Of a stretch of 36,551 nucleotides of DNA, positions 20,465 through 30,460 are shown piece after piece. The stretch's first letter is position 1, and each line of letters starts with the position of its first letter. Source of the DNA: Zygnema cylindricum (lineage: Eukaryota; Streptophyta; Zygnematophyceae; Zygnematales; Zygnemataceae). The stretch lies in NCBI GenBank assembly GCA_037447655.1, contig JBBHKE010000042.1:1-36551 (forward strand), written 5' to 3'. Under the pieces are notes generated by a model. The model had not been told where the DNA came from. It did no database searches and saw only the letters and a program-made list of their open reading frames with translations. A program made the translations under genes and the position numbers.

Positions 20465-21492
20465 TGGACCACAAAATACAGGAAGCCTCTAGATAGTATT
20501 TAACTAACCCACTTTAAGCCACAACCACTGCTGCCCAAGAAGGCAAACTGACAATTTGACTGCACCCCTGTGTAGCCTGGACTCCCCTGAGTCCGTAGAA
20601 AAAAGAATCACTGAAAACGGCCAACCAGGCGATAAGTTATAGGGTGGCAAAGATGCCAATTTATACAAACTCTCTGAGAGAGAGGACTATCTACCTAAAT
20701 TTTCCTAAGTCCTAGTTTTTCCTAATTCCCTCTCACAGCTCCTATCTACTGCCTGTACGAACCAATCACAAAACTGTATAGTACTAGAAAGTACTACTGC
20801 CGATGTACTTTCTGTACGACCTCTGTACGACAAGGCCATTAAGTGGACGCGTGTCCACTTTCCACTCGTCCGTACGTTCATCGGAATCCCCGCGACCGAA
20901 TGATGTCTTCCCACGTGGCGCCAAGTCATGCCACGTAACTAAATGCCAAAATGACCACTCCGGGATTTCGGCGATGATGTGCGCCGTTGGATTATATGCG
21001 AAACGTGATCTTGGCCGAAATAAATACTTGCGCGATATTTGTTCCGATGTATAAATAAAATGCGTGGTATCCGTTTTGAATTAGCGTCGTACGACGTACT
21101 TTATAAAACTGTATATATGTACGCCGTAAACAGTTTTGGTTAAATGAACTTTATCCTTTCGAACTAAATATATATCTATCACATACCATAGCACTTAGCA
21201 CTGGTCCTAGTCTATTAGGATAAAGCTGACCGCTACCGGTCGATTTGACGAACCGCAGGTACCGGGATCAAATCTCTGGTCCGTCAAGTATATTTTTAGT
21301 AACCTACTAAAAATAGTTGTCTGTTGAACTAAGGCAGCCATGGATCAACCTCTCTCTCTTTCCTTCAGTGACAACAGCAAGTATGGGGGCTAGAGAGCTG
21401 AGGTGGAGGCAGGCTGTCCGTCCTTTTCTTTTTCCTTTTATAAAAACATATTTAAACCTAGAAAATACTCTAGAAATCTATAAATTTCAACA
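20445..21492 (-). repeat. Copia 5' LTR
   Basis: 1048 bp, same boundaries as the 3' LTR. It contains the gag initiator ATG (20462-20464) and the bulged hairpin at 20452-20474. The right flank GATAG completes the target duplication. Confidence 0.95.
20452..20474 (-). promoter_or_regulatory. Conserved bulged hairpin presenting the gag AUG
   Basis: On the minus strand the arms CTGTG-G-TCC and GGACACAG enclose the loop AATGGA, which contains the gag start codon. The copy in this LTR has one G-U pair. Related LTRs at 10341-10367, 21823-21849 and 12204-12230 have CTGAG...CTCAG arms with matching changes, i.e. covariation. Its role is not known; translation or packaging control is an inference. Confidence 0.7.
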
Positions 21493-21817
21493 GATAGCGG
21501 ACAGCTTTATCCTATTAGACTAAGACCAATGCTAAATGCTATAGTATGTGATAGATATATATATAGAAAAGGAGGAACAAATTCATTTAACTGAAACTGT
21601 ATACGGCTTGCATAGATACAGTTTTATGAAAGTACGAAGTTCGACACTATTTCGAAATGAATACCACGCATTTTGTTTCGACAACGAAATAAATGTCGCG
21701 CAAGTATTTATAACGGCTAAGATTGCGTCTCGCTGCAAATCCAACGGCACACATCATTGCCGAGATCCCGCAGTGGTCACTTTGGCGTTTTGTGACGTGG
21801 CATGACCTGGAGCCACG

Positions 21818-21990
21818 TGAAACTCTGAGACCTCCATTGGCCCTCAGAGTAAGCAGATCCAAAAGAAGCTTATCTAGATAGTGCCGACTCCAAGTTTATA
21901 TAAACCCAAATGACTGACCCCTTGACAATCAGAACCCGAATATAGATTCACCCCAGTGAAATAAGACTTTCTCAAACGCCAACTAATTGT
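21818..21990 (-). mobile_element. Copia-family LTR 6 (-) end fragment
   Basis: It begins with the family's LTR-end hairpin (21823-21849) and AAGAAGCTTATCTAGATAGT, closely matching LTR 3 near 12424. Similarity fades after about 170 bp. It cuts off LTR 5, again in the opposite orientation. Confidence 0.65.
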
Positions 21991-23246
21991 CCACACTATT
22001 TCTGAACTAATCGTCAAACATTCGATCTACTTTTTAAAAAGGTCAAACTGAAAAGACACTGATGGCTAATACCGAATAACTTTTTTCTAGCCAATTACAA
22101 TAATAAACCTTCCAAAAAACAAAGTTTTCTTATGAGTGGAATGGATTTTTTTTCGTTCTAGTACTTTTTTTTGTGTTGTTTTTGGTTTGTTAGAGACATT
22201 GACCAGTCCGATTTTAAAGTTTTTTATAGTTCTCCATAAAACATAGAATAGTTTCATTGACAGTACTTGAATTTTTTGACAGGAAAGACAATGGATCCTA
22301 AGTTTTCTTTTTTCGACTGTTCCTGATTTTTTTTGTTTCCTTGAATGTATTTCTTTATCTAATTTGAAGGTAAAATAAGTAAGTCCTACAGTGTAATAAG
22401 AACAATCTGGAATGTAATTATCTGTCTCAACATTAAAGAAAAAATTAATAAGTAAACCAAATTTTCAATGAAAAAGTAAAAAATCAAATGTAAAACCAAA
22501 CCCTAAAATTGAAAAAACAATTGAAAAGCAAACAAACCCAAACCCTAAATTTTAACGGACAACTATAAAACCAACAAAAATCAAAACCCTGAATTAGAAT
22601 AAACAATTAAAATTTAAAATAAAACCCATTCCTGATGTTTCTAAACGTGCAGAGAAGCAAAAAATGAAAACTTTTTTTTTAAATAAATGGTATGAATTAA
22701 CACGCGTACGAAAAAAACAGCCGTTTTATTTAAATCCCTTTAAATTGGAAAAAAATAGGTAACCATGTACAAATAACTGCCAATACTGAACTATTCTAGC
22801 TATCCGGAGATATTCTAGAGTCCGGTTAAAGGTCCGTCTTTCTTTGAAATAGGCCAACGGTAAACCCAAAAGTTGACGAAGCAAAAACAACATCCGAACG
22901 ACTATTTTATTATTTTCGAGGGAAAAACTGCCCAACTTTGAACCGTTGTCGTTGTGAAAAACTGCAGGTTTGTTTTTGCGACTATGTTTGATGACGTCGA
23001 AGCGTGCGATGTGTCACGGGACACCTTCAATCGGAGTAACGTGCCAACAAATTTGTGTGAACAAGACTCGTTTTCCGATGAGTTCCGGGAAAATCATCAA
23101 AATGGGCAAAAAGTTACATATGCTCTGGTGGGAATAGGCTATCACCCGGCTTTACATCGCAAGTTTTGCAATTAAGTTGACCGACCGTTGATGTAAGGTC
23201 AATGATACTAACTGTAATTCGATGGCTTTATTCCCAAGACTTCCAG
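21991..23246. other. Intergenic AT-rich DNA, nothing recognised
   Basis: Poly-T/A runs and a few degenerate AACCCTAAA motifs (22498-22600). Short frames near 22726-22935 and 22954-23175 match nothing I recognise. Confidence 0.5.
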
Positions 23247-23248
23247 TA

Positions 23249-23463
23249 CACCGCCAATCGCCATTAGCGTGTACGTTTGATTAGTGTATACTGTTATTTA
23301 GCGTGGTGTACGCTAATTGGGAATTTGGAATTTTTTCGAAGAAATCGATTACTCTAATTAGGAATTAGGGTATTTTTTAAATAGTGTGGATAATTCTATT
23401 TGAGAATATAATAAAAAAGTGGGACGGGATTAGCGTACACAACGCTAATAGCGATTGGCGGTG
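23249..23463. mobile_element. MITE (TA-flanked), copy A
   Basis: 215 bp with inverted ends CACCGCCAATCGCCATTAGC and CACCGCCAATCGCTATTAGC (one mismatch in 20), flanked by TA (23247-23248 and 23464-23465). Non-coding. Same terminus class as copies F and C. Confidence 0.85.
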
Positions 23464-23616
23464 TAGTGAACGGATTTAGGGTGACCAACCGTTGATTTAC
23501 GACAATAAAAATAACCGTTTCTTTTCTTGGCTTTAATTACAAGACCCAGGTGCAAAATTCCAAACAAATAGTACTAAGATTTAACCCCAACGCTACAATA
23601 CAGTACAGCCCAGGTA

Positions 23617-24125
23617 CACCGCGAATCGTAATTAAAGTAAAGAAATAATTACAACAAAAAAGCAAAAAAAAAAATAGAGTTATAAACTCTAATTTGAGTG
23701 ATCGATTGTTAAAAAATATATATATACTCTAATTTATCAATAACTCTAATTTGGGAGTATATTTGGGCGCTGAATGTATCTACTGTAAATTAGGTACAAG
23801 TACAAAATCTGACAAAACGTACAGTTTCACGTCATTATGACGTTTGCATTATGCAGTTTGTTAAAACGCAGTTTCACGATAACGGCCTGCATTAAATCAT
23901 TATTTGCACTTTTTTACTTAAAAAAATACAGTTTTCCACAGTCAGACACCGACCGTACGCCACATTATTTAAAACGACACTGTATTATAGTTATTAACAC
24001 TCATTCAAAAAGTACCTTAAATAATGTAAAGGATAATTTAGAATAGTGTACTTTATTTATGGTGATAGAGTCAAAATTTTCGGCGACGGAATTAGCGTTC
24101 ACAACTCTAATTACGATTCGCAGTG
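23617..24125. mobile_element. MITE (TA-flanked), copy B, long form
   Basis: 509 bp. The termini CACCGCGAATCGTAATTA and CACTGCGAATCGTAATTA differ at one position; TA flanks both. The interior has a TTTCACGTCATTATGACG palindromic block and GACACCGACCGTACGCCA, both shared with copies C and E. No transposase. Confidence 0.85.
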
Positions 24126-24391
24126 TACAGTAAACCGCAATTCGTACATTAATTTAGTGAGAATGTTACGTTTCGTACGAAAATGTCAACGACATAATCC
24201 GATATATGGAAATTACAGGAGAAATTAACAACGTTTTTTGTCGTATGCTTATAAATCGTATGATTAGAATATCGGAAGCTCTACTCGAACTGGTAAGACA
24301 ATTGAAACCGGCAAGCTGCTCGTTCATAAAAATTGGAGAACCGGTTACAGTTCGTTACAGTACGACGCACGATCAATTTTTAATTACGCTC

Positions 24392-24586
24392 CAGAGGTCA
24401 CAATCGGGTACACAAATCTACCCGTACCAGTTTTTTTGTTTTTTTTTTTTGTTTTTTAATCACCCGGCTGAATCCTGCCGGCCCCCAAAATTTGGCACCC
24501 GAATCTATTTCGGATAAGACGCGGTCGACCGATTACAGATCAGGTACGGATCATGTGCGAATTCGGGTACCTGATTGTGACCTCTG
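24392..24586. mobile_element. Small non-autonomous hAT derivative
   Basis: 195 bp with near-perfect 20-bp inverted ends starting CAGAGGTCACAATC. The right half (CCCCCAAAATTTGGCACCCG, then CGGTCGACCGATTA) matches the 3' end region of the large hAT element at 30359-30412. It is therefore a deletion relative of that family. No clear 8-bp target duplication could be found. Confidence 0.75.
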
Positions 24587-24709
24587 CGCAGCGGACGTAA
24601 AAAAGTGGGTTGCATAAAGTATAAAATACTTTGTACACTTTACATAAGATGGTGTAGCGTGTATCACGTAACGTATCGACTAGTGTGGAAAACGATTTTT
24701 CACACACTA

Positions 24710-26079
24710 CACCGCCAATCGCTATTAGCGTGTAGGTTTCATTAGCGTATACAAATAATTACCGTGGTGTACGCTATTTAAGAATTTGAAAATTTTGGAA
24801 AAAATCATACATTCTAATTGTTTGATTATGGTAATTTGTAGTGTTGTGTATCGGTAAAAAACTTATCGCGATAACACCGATACCGATAGTTATCGTTATC
24901 GAACGGTCAGCGGTCCCGATATATTTGTACTTTCTGTACTTTCTGTCCGGAATGCTTTCTGTCCGGTAAACTGAACGGAAATTTACGTGAAATGTACGGC
25001 TTTTTACGGGAAATGTACGGAATTTGACGAAAAAATACGTTGCACTTTGTAGTACTTTTTGGGCGGTTAACTGTACATAAATTTGACGGGAATGTACGGA
25101 ATTGTACCGATAAACTGATTATCATGAAACGGTAAAAAGACGGCGGACTCAAAGTACAATGGATGCAGAATAACATTATGCGCGCGGCTAGAATCGAACG
25201 GACGACATTCAATGATAAAATAAGAGCGGACGGTCAGCGTGAGCGCCGACATCTCAGAATGGCTTTTTTGGCGGCTTTGGCCAAAAAAGTCGACGGATTG
25301 ACACGTGGCAGGTTTGTAGTGGATCTCAAAAAAGAAAGGGACAAAGCCACGGCGTCGGATGTGGAAGGTACATCGCTTTAACTGGAGCCGTACTAAAGCC
25401 GTACATATATTATGCCGGCTACTGTCGGGGGAATAAGACCTACATATGAGTGTACAGGCCGTACATTTATCTGTACGGTTCGTACAGTTATCGCCGATAG
25501 TTATCGTTATCGGCATTATCGCCGATAAGTAACCGATATTATCAGCTACTTATCGGCGATAAGACCGATAGCGATATATTGTACCAATATATCGATTATC
25601 GGGTCCCCGAAAAATGGCCCATATCGGTTATCGGAAAATCCTTACCGATACACAACACTAGTAATTTGGATCTTTGAAAAAAAAAATGTCGGTCGCAAAC
25701 ATGCTTACACTAATATAGGTCTTTGTACAAAATCTGACAAATCGTACACAAATCGTACATTCACACGGTCGAAACGCGGCTGTCGGACGAATATGTGCGA
25801 GCGGGATTTTTTACGACCTGGTTTTTTTTCCTTTTTAGAACGCACATTCTCATGCTTCCGCGGTTACTAAAACTAATTTATTGTAATTTTTAACTTAAAA
25901 AGGTACATTTATGTACGGTCTGACACTGACCGTACACCACTCTATTTAAGAGACAACGTACTGAATATAACCCTAAATAGAATAAAGAAAAAAATAGAAT
26001 AAACTACGCTATTTGAGAATAAAACAAAAAAAAAGCGGGACGGGATTAGCGTACACAACGCTAATAGCGATTGGCGGTG
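24710..26079. mobile_element. MITE (TA-flanked), copy C, interrupted by a hAT element
   Basis: The ends are identical over CACCGCCAATCGCTATTAGC, flanked by TA (24708-24709 and 26080-26081). Minus the 822-bp insertion and its 8-bp duplication it is about 540 bp, the size of copies B and E. Interior sequence (GGTCTGACACTGACCGTAC) is shared with those copies. Confidence 0.85.
24839..25660. mobile_element. Non-autonomous hAT element with TATCG-rich subterminal repeats
   Basis: 822 bp with TIR TAGTGTTGTGTATCGGTAA (right end reverse-complemented gives the same), and an exact 8-bp duplication GTAATTTG at 24831-24838 and 25661-25668, diagnostic of hAT. Both ends are crowded with CGATA/TATCG motifs in direct and inverted orientation (about 24862-24905 and 25490-25640), probable transposase-binding arrays. 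The middle is GTACGG-rich. No credible transposase: the frames at 25067-25516 (-) and 25163-25381 (+) are not recognisable. Confidence 0.9.
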
Positions 26080-26327
26080 TACAGTCAGAGGTCGCAAAAG
26101 TCAAAAAATTTCATACCCGAAACCGACCGTTTTTTATTTTTCAAAATCTGAGTAACCAACGCCCTACCGTTTTTTGTCACGCTCCAAAATTGTTAACCGT
26201 TAACCGACCGTCGTTTACGAAAAAAAAAAAAAACCGAAACTCGATTTCTAGCGACTAACCGTGACCGTCTGAACCGAAAAGGTACAAAATTACAACGCTC
26301 ATTGTTATTAACGTTAAGCATTTATTA

Positions 26328-26904
26328 CACCGCGAATCGTAATCATCGTAAATAAATAATTAATGTTATTCATTCCAATTAATATTTTTTCGTTTTTTCA
26401 AAATAAAGTTGTACTCTACTAAAGTTTATCAATAACTCTAGTTTAGGTTTCTGTCGGTAATAATTATCTGCTTTACCGAATCTGACAAACGTACAATTTC
26501 ACGTCATTATGACGTTTCCACTACGCGGTTTGTGAAAACGTACAGTTTCACGTCATAATTATCCGATTTTTAGGTACACATACAGAATCTGACAAACGTA
26601 CAATTTCACGTCATTATGACGTTTGCACCACGCGGTTTGTGAAGACGCAGTTACATCATAACGGCATGTATTAAATAATTTTTTGTACTTTTGTCGTTAA
26701 TACGCTAAAATTTTGCACGGTCAGACACCGATCGTAAGCCACACTATTTAAAACGGCACTATACTAATGCTGTTAACGTTGATTAAAAAAGTACCTTAAA
26801 TAATGTAAAGAAAGATTTAGAGTTATTTACTCTTTGTAAGGTTTTTGGGTCAGAATTCGTGGTGACGGAATTAGCGTTAATAACGCTAATTACGATTCGC
26901 GGTG
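26328..26904. mobile_element. MITE (TA-flanked), copy E, with internal duplication
   Basis: 577 bp, ends CACCGCGAATCGTAAT identical in inverted orientation, TA on both sides (26326-26327 and 26905-26906). Compared with copy B it carries a tandem duplication of about 106 bp (from about 26478 and about 26585) containing TTTCACGTCATTATGACG. It lies inside the hAT element, so it is a later insertion. Confidence 0.85.
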
Positions 26905-27503
26905 TAGTGTTAATGGAAAATTATGATTAATGATACTATTTAATGCAAAGAGACGTGGCAGGTTATAGTCCACGTCTTTAAATAATATTGTTAACTTTAT
27001 TTTGTAATGTTAATGTTTATTCTCTCGCAAATCTAAATTTTTCGCTACAATTTTTCAGACAGTTTTTCTTTCGACTACAATACTGTGTTATGAATTATGC
27101 AAAAAAGGTTAGGTTTTAATTATGAATTTTAACAAAAAAGTCTTAGTTTTTCACATAAAAAATCAATTAGCAAGAAACACATTGTGATGAGCAAAAAAAT
27201 CAAAACATATTTTGTAGTATAGAATATGTGAAAAATCAAATCACAACCTTGTCCTATTTTCGACTCTATGATACACATTATCAACCTCAAACCTAAAATT
27301 TACACAAAATATATAAATCTAAATGTGGTATAAATACCTCGCTTAGGTAATTTGGTAAAAATAAACATTCCGGTTTAAGAAAAAATAAAAGATAAACATT
27401 AGAAAAATTGTGAAAATAAAAAAAAAAAATAAAGAAAAAAATATATATGTATAACTAATACTAAAAAAATAGCAATAATTAGAAAACAAAACAAAACAAA
27501 AAA

Positions 27504-27878
27504 CTATGCATTTAAAAGATCTCGGTTGGATCTAACACATAAAAGATCACTAACAATTGAAGCCGCTAGTGCGCTCCTCTTCTTTGTTATTGTGTTCCCG
27601 ACATTCGAAAAATTGCATTCCGACATGGAACTAGAAGCCGGAATAGCTAGAATAGATCTAGCAACACCGGCTAGAATAGGAAATCCTCCATCTTTCGCAC
27701 GTACATATGATTTATTTTTCCAGCATTGAAGTATGTTAAAGTTCAATCTTTCGTCGTTGGTTAATTTTAAATCAAAAGAACGTTTCAATTCGTCACTAAC
27801 GAGCATTTTTTTGTCAGTGGTAATAAAAACCTCATTTTCGTCATTGCTCTCACCAAAAAAATTGTGGAAACCGTCCAT
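27504..27878 (-). pseudogene. hAT transposase, C-terminal dimerisation domain
   Basis: 124 codons. FPILAGVARSILAIP and ASSSMSECNFSNVGN (E87) followed by TKKRSAL are the hAT C-terminal dimerisation signature, and the glutamate is the third catalytic residue. The frame does not join the upstream core: the bridging sequence 27879-28012 is readable only in other frames, where KLRELSIDLGDD can be seen, so at least two frameshifts separate the parts. Confidence 0.85.
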
Positions 27879-28011
27879 ATTTTGCGATATTTTTCGTTTT
27901 TTTTGTTATACCTTGAGAACTACCGAAATCAACGTCATCACCAAGGTCGATAGAAAGTTCTCGAAGTTTGACCCTAGCGCTTTCAATTTCGGTTTTCGAT
28001 ACCCCAATTAT

Positions 28012-28926
28012 TTAAATCTTTTGTTTTTGTCGGGGATCTAAGAGAGCCGCGATAATATGATACTCATGAAGGCCCCACTTCGGTAACGCAAATTTTATAA
28101 AAAGTTCTTTCAATTTTTGCAAGTTTTGGGAATCGGCCGGGCATTCTTTTTCACCGTCATTGTAAGATGTTTTTCTTATTTTACAATGGTTATGCAAAGA
28201 CGTTAGTCCAAACAAAACCAAATGTAAATTTGGTTCTTTGAACTTTTCCAACTTTAGGGTCGCTTCTTGAAACCTTTCCAAAAATTGAATAAGCTCGGTA
28301 AGGTGAGTCTTATCGATACAAGCAAAAAGTAACAATTTATTTTTTGCTTGAGCGATTGGTCCTATCTCATTGAATGCATCGTAAATACTCTTAAGCATTC
28401 GGAGTAAAGAATTCCACCGCGTTGCGTTTTCTTGTTTTAAAGTGTTTTTCAAAAGATTTTGTAAATTACTCTGTTTGAAAAACGTGACCAATGATTTACA
28501 CGCATCTGTTAGATCAAAGTATTCAGGAACTTCCACATCGTATTTGAATTCTTTGGAAGTTCCGCTCTTGTTCAAAATCGTTGTCACAATTGTAGCAATT
28601 TTATGGTCCGCGCAAGGTATCCAAGTAAACATACTCGGTAGACCTTCAGTCGCACACATGTTAGAGCCACTGTCGGTCACAACAACGCAACGATTTGCCA
28701 AAACATCAAAATTAGACAATTCAAAATTGGTCAAACAATTTTTGAAAGCCGTTAAAACATTTTCCGCGGTATGTTTTTCCTCCGGAAAATGATCGACTTG
28801 AAGCGTCCGAGCATGAAGTTTAAATTCTTTGTCAATAAAATGAGCCGTTATTGACATGAATGAGGTTCTTTTTATCGTCTCGGTCCAGAGATCGGTCGTA
28901 AATGCGACGAAAATATTGTTATCAAT
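28012..28926 (-). pseudogene. hAT transposase, RNase H-like core
   Basis: The frame opens after a TAA near 28934-28936 and includes FVAFTTDLWTE (first catalytic aspartate) upstream of the first ATG at 28857. Then come VVVTDSGSNMCA (D62 counted from that ATG), CADH (C82, H85), the RW pair in ENATRWNSLLRM (147-148) and AALLDPRQK at the end. These are the conserved landmarks of the hAT core. It stops at 28012 by frameshift. Expression as one protein is not possible. Confidence 0.85.
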
Positions 28927-28932
28927 ATTTTT

Positions 28933-29127
28933 TTAAAGTTTTGGGATGATCAAACTACGAATATATTTGGCAGAAGATATAATGTAGTTTTTTACGCCAT
29001 TGGCGGACGGGAGTAGTTGGTCGATGTCAACACTTTTGCTGGACGAAACACCAACATCAAATAATGCTTGACAAAATGCTTGAAAACCCGGGAACAAAAA
29101 AAAAAAGAATAAGAAAATAACATACAA
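28933..29127 (-). pseudogene. hAT transposase, pre-core segment
   Basis: The segment beginning FQAFCQALFDVG continues the phrase that ends FSMVDGSG in the upstream segment, implying an intron of roughly 230 bp. The donor CAG-GTATGG is present near 29333, but the expected acceptor AG before GTTTTCAAGC reads GG. The frame ends IIPKL-stop, separated from the core only by that TAA. Confidence 0.7.
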
Positions 29128-29295
29128 TTATTAACCATGATTAACAAATAAGGTTGATATCAAAATAACATCATGGCAAACCAAATAATAATAAAAAAAT
29201 CAAAAAAAGCGTACGAATATAAATTATGGATAAAAATAGTGATGAAGCTCAATAATATAAATTTATTAACAAAACAAGTTATAATGACATATACA

Positions 29296-29754
29296 TTAAC
29301 GCCATCCTAAATGGAATTCAAAATAAACCATACCTGAACCGTCGACCATCGAAAATGGCCGAAGGTCCTCGCAACACATCAACGCCACCATTTTCGCAAA
29401 ATTTTTTCGGTCACTCGTTTTGGCCTCCATTTTTGAAAGAAAATTACGAAGAATTCCTGTAGAACTATCCATGTCGCCCGAAGCTAAACATGTGTGAGTG
29501 TTAATTGTTGAAGTACCGTTTGTTGACTTGTATTGATAAACTACGAAACATGTATTACAAGCCACTAAACCTCCCCCTTTTACTATGTATTTGTTTGATG
29601 TTTTAGTTTCATAGACATGTTCAATTTTTTTCCAACAACTTGAAGTGGCCTTGCTTTCTTTCACTAAGTAATACTGAGCAGTTTCACCATTTTTTGATTT
29701 TTGAAGTTCGTTTTGGATTGTAGTTTTAAGAGAAGCGAGAATGCTTTTGTCCAT
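29296..29754 (-). pseudogene. hAT transposase, N-terminal BED-type zinc finger
   Basis: 152 codons from an ATG at 29752-29754. It has a BED-like finger: SSCWKKIEHVYE (aromatic start), ACNTC (C66, C69), then NTHTC (H87, C89). Near the end MCCEDLRPFSMVDGSG is the conserved stretch before the core. The last nine codons read into the putative intron. BED fingers bind DNA at the transposon ends. Confidence 0.8.
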
Positions 29755-30460
29755 TTTGGTGTATGACTAGGTTTTGTTTGAATTGTGGTAAAGTTTTTCT
29801 AACTTATGTAGCATTCCCATTTATCGATTTAATGTTTGAAACATGTGAGTAAGCTAATAATTAGGATTTGTCTTTGGAAATTGACGTAATAATTTGATTT
29901 CCGCTGATTTATTAACTAATAATGACTACATGTCGCGTGACATTGACATAATAATATGATATATTTGCGGAAACGCGGTATAAAACGCATAATTAGCACT
30001 TTGCAATAATCTACGATGTATGAGTAAGCCAATAATTACGATCTGTCGCGTTATATTGATATAATAATTTGACATATTTTTGGAAACACCGCATAAAGTG
30101 CATAATTAACACTTTACAATAGATTACGATTTGCGGCCCTTATCTTTTTGTAAGATTCGCGAAATGAATAGTGTTAGTACCGTGTCAGATTTGCGACGCT
30201 AATCATGATGCCACGTACTTCCACGATACCAAAAGTACAAAGAACAATAATGTTGGAAAAAAAAGTACATTTTTTGTTTTTTTTTTGTTTTTTGTTTGAC
30301 CGACCGTAATCGACCGTCTTTCTTTTTCCTGGTGAGTCAACCGACCGTAACCGCCCGACCCCCAAAATTTGGCAACCGAATCCGTTCCGGATCCGGCGCG
30401 GGCGGTCGGTTAACGGTCAGTCACGGTTTCGGTTGACCGTTTGCGACCTCTGACTACAGT

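Larger units (their letters stand above)
15054..21492 (-). mobile_element. Full-length Ty1/copia retrotransposon, recently inserted, coding region broken
   Basis: 6439 bp with two 1048-bp LTRs (15054-16101 and 20445-21492) that differ at about 11 positions by eye, roughly 99% identical, and an exact GATAG duplication (15049-15053 and 21493-21497). Minus-strand order: LTR, internal-tRNA primer site, gag with CCHC knuckle, protease, integrase, reverse transcriptase, RNase H, polypurine tract, LTR. Integrase before RT places it in Pseudoviridae/copia. The polyprotein is interrupted by two frameshifts and one stop, so the copy looks non-autonomous, though its LTRs are young. Confidence 0.97.
14796..21817 (+). 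mobile_element. Copia-family LTR 5 (+), split by the full copia element
   Basis: Two pieces, 14796-15053 and 21493-21817, are colinear with the reverse complement of the family LTR. The GATAG target duplication of the inner element lies at the break. It is cut short on the right by the start of LTR 6 near 21818. The host LTR is visibly older than the inserted element. Confidence 0.85.
26086..30452 (-). mobile_element. hAT transposon, decayed transposase
   Basis: 4367 bp bounded by CAGAGGTCGCAAA and its exact reverse complement. The flanks TGTACAGT (26078-26085) and ACTACAGT (30453-30460) match at 6 of 8 positions, a plausible worn target duplication. The minus strand encodes BED finger, RNase H-like core and hAT dimerisation regions in order, with frame breaks. 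A TA-flanked MITE (26328-26904) is inserted in the 3' part. Confidence 0.88.

Noticed and set aside
24384-24594. 8-bp target duplication for the 195-bp hAT derivative
   Set aside because: The flanks TTACGCTC and CGCAGCGG do not match, so the duplication is not claimed.
25067-25516. 149-codon minus-strand frame inside the small hAT
   Set aside because: No hAT motif, overlaps an open frame on the other strand, and lies in GTACGG-rich repeats.
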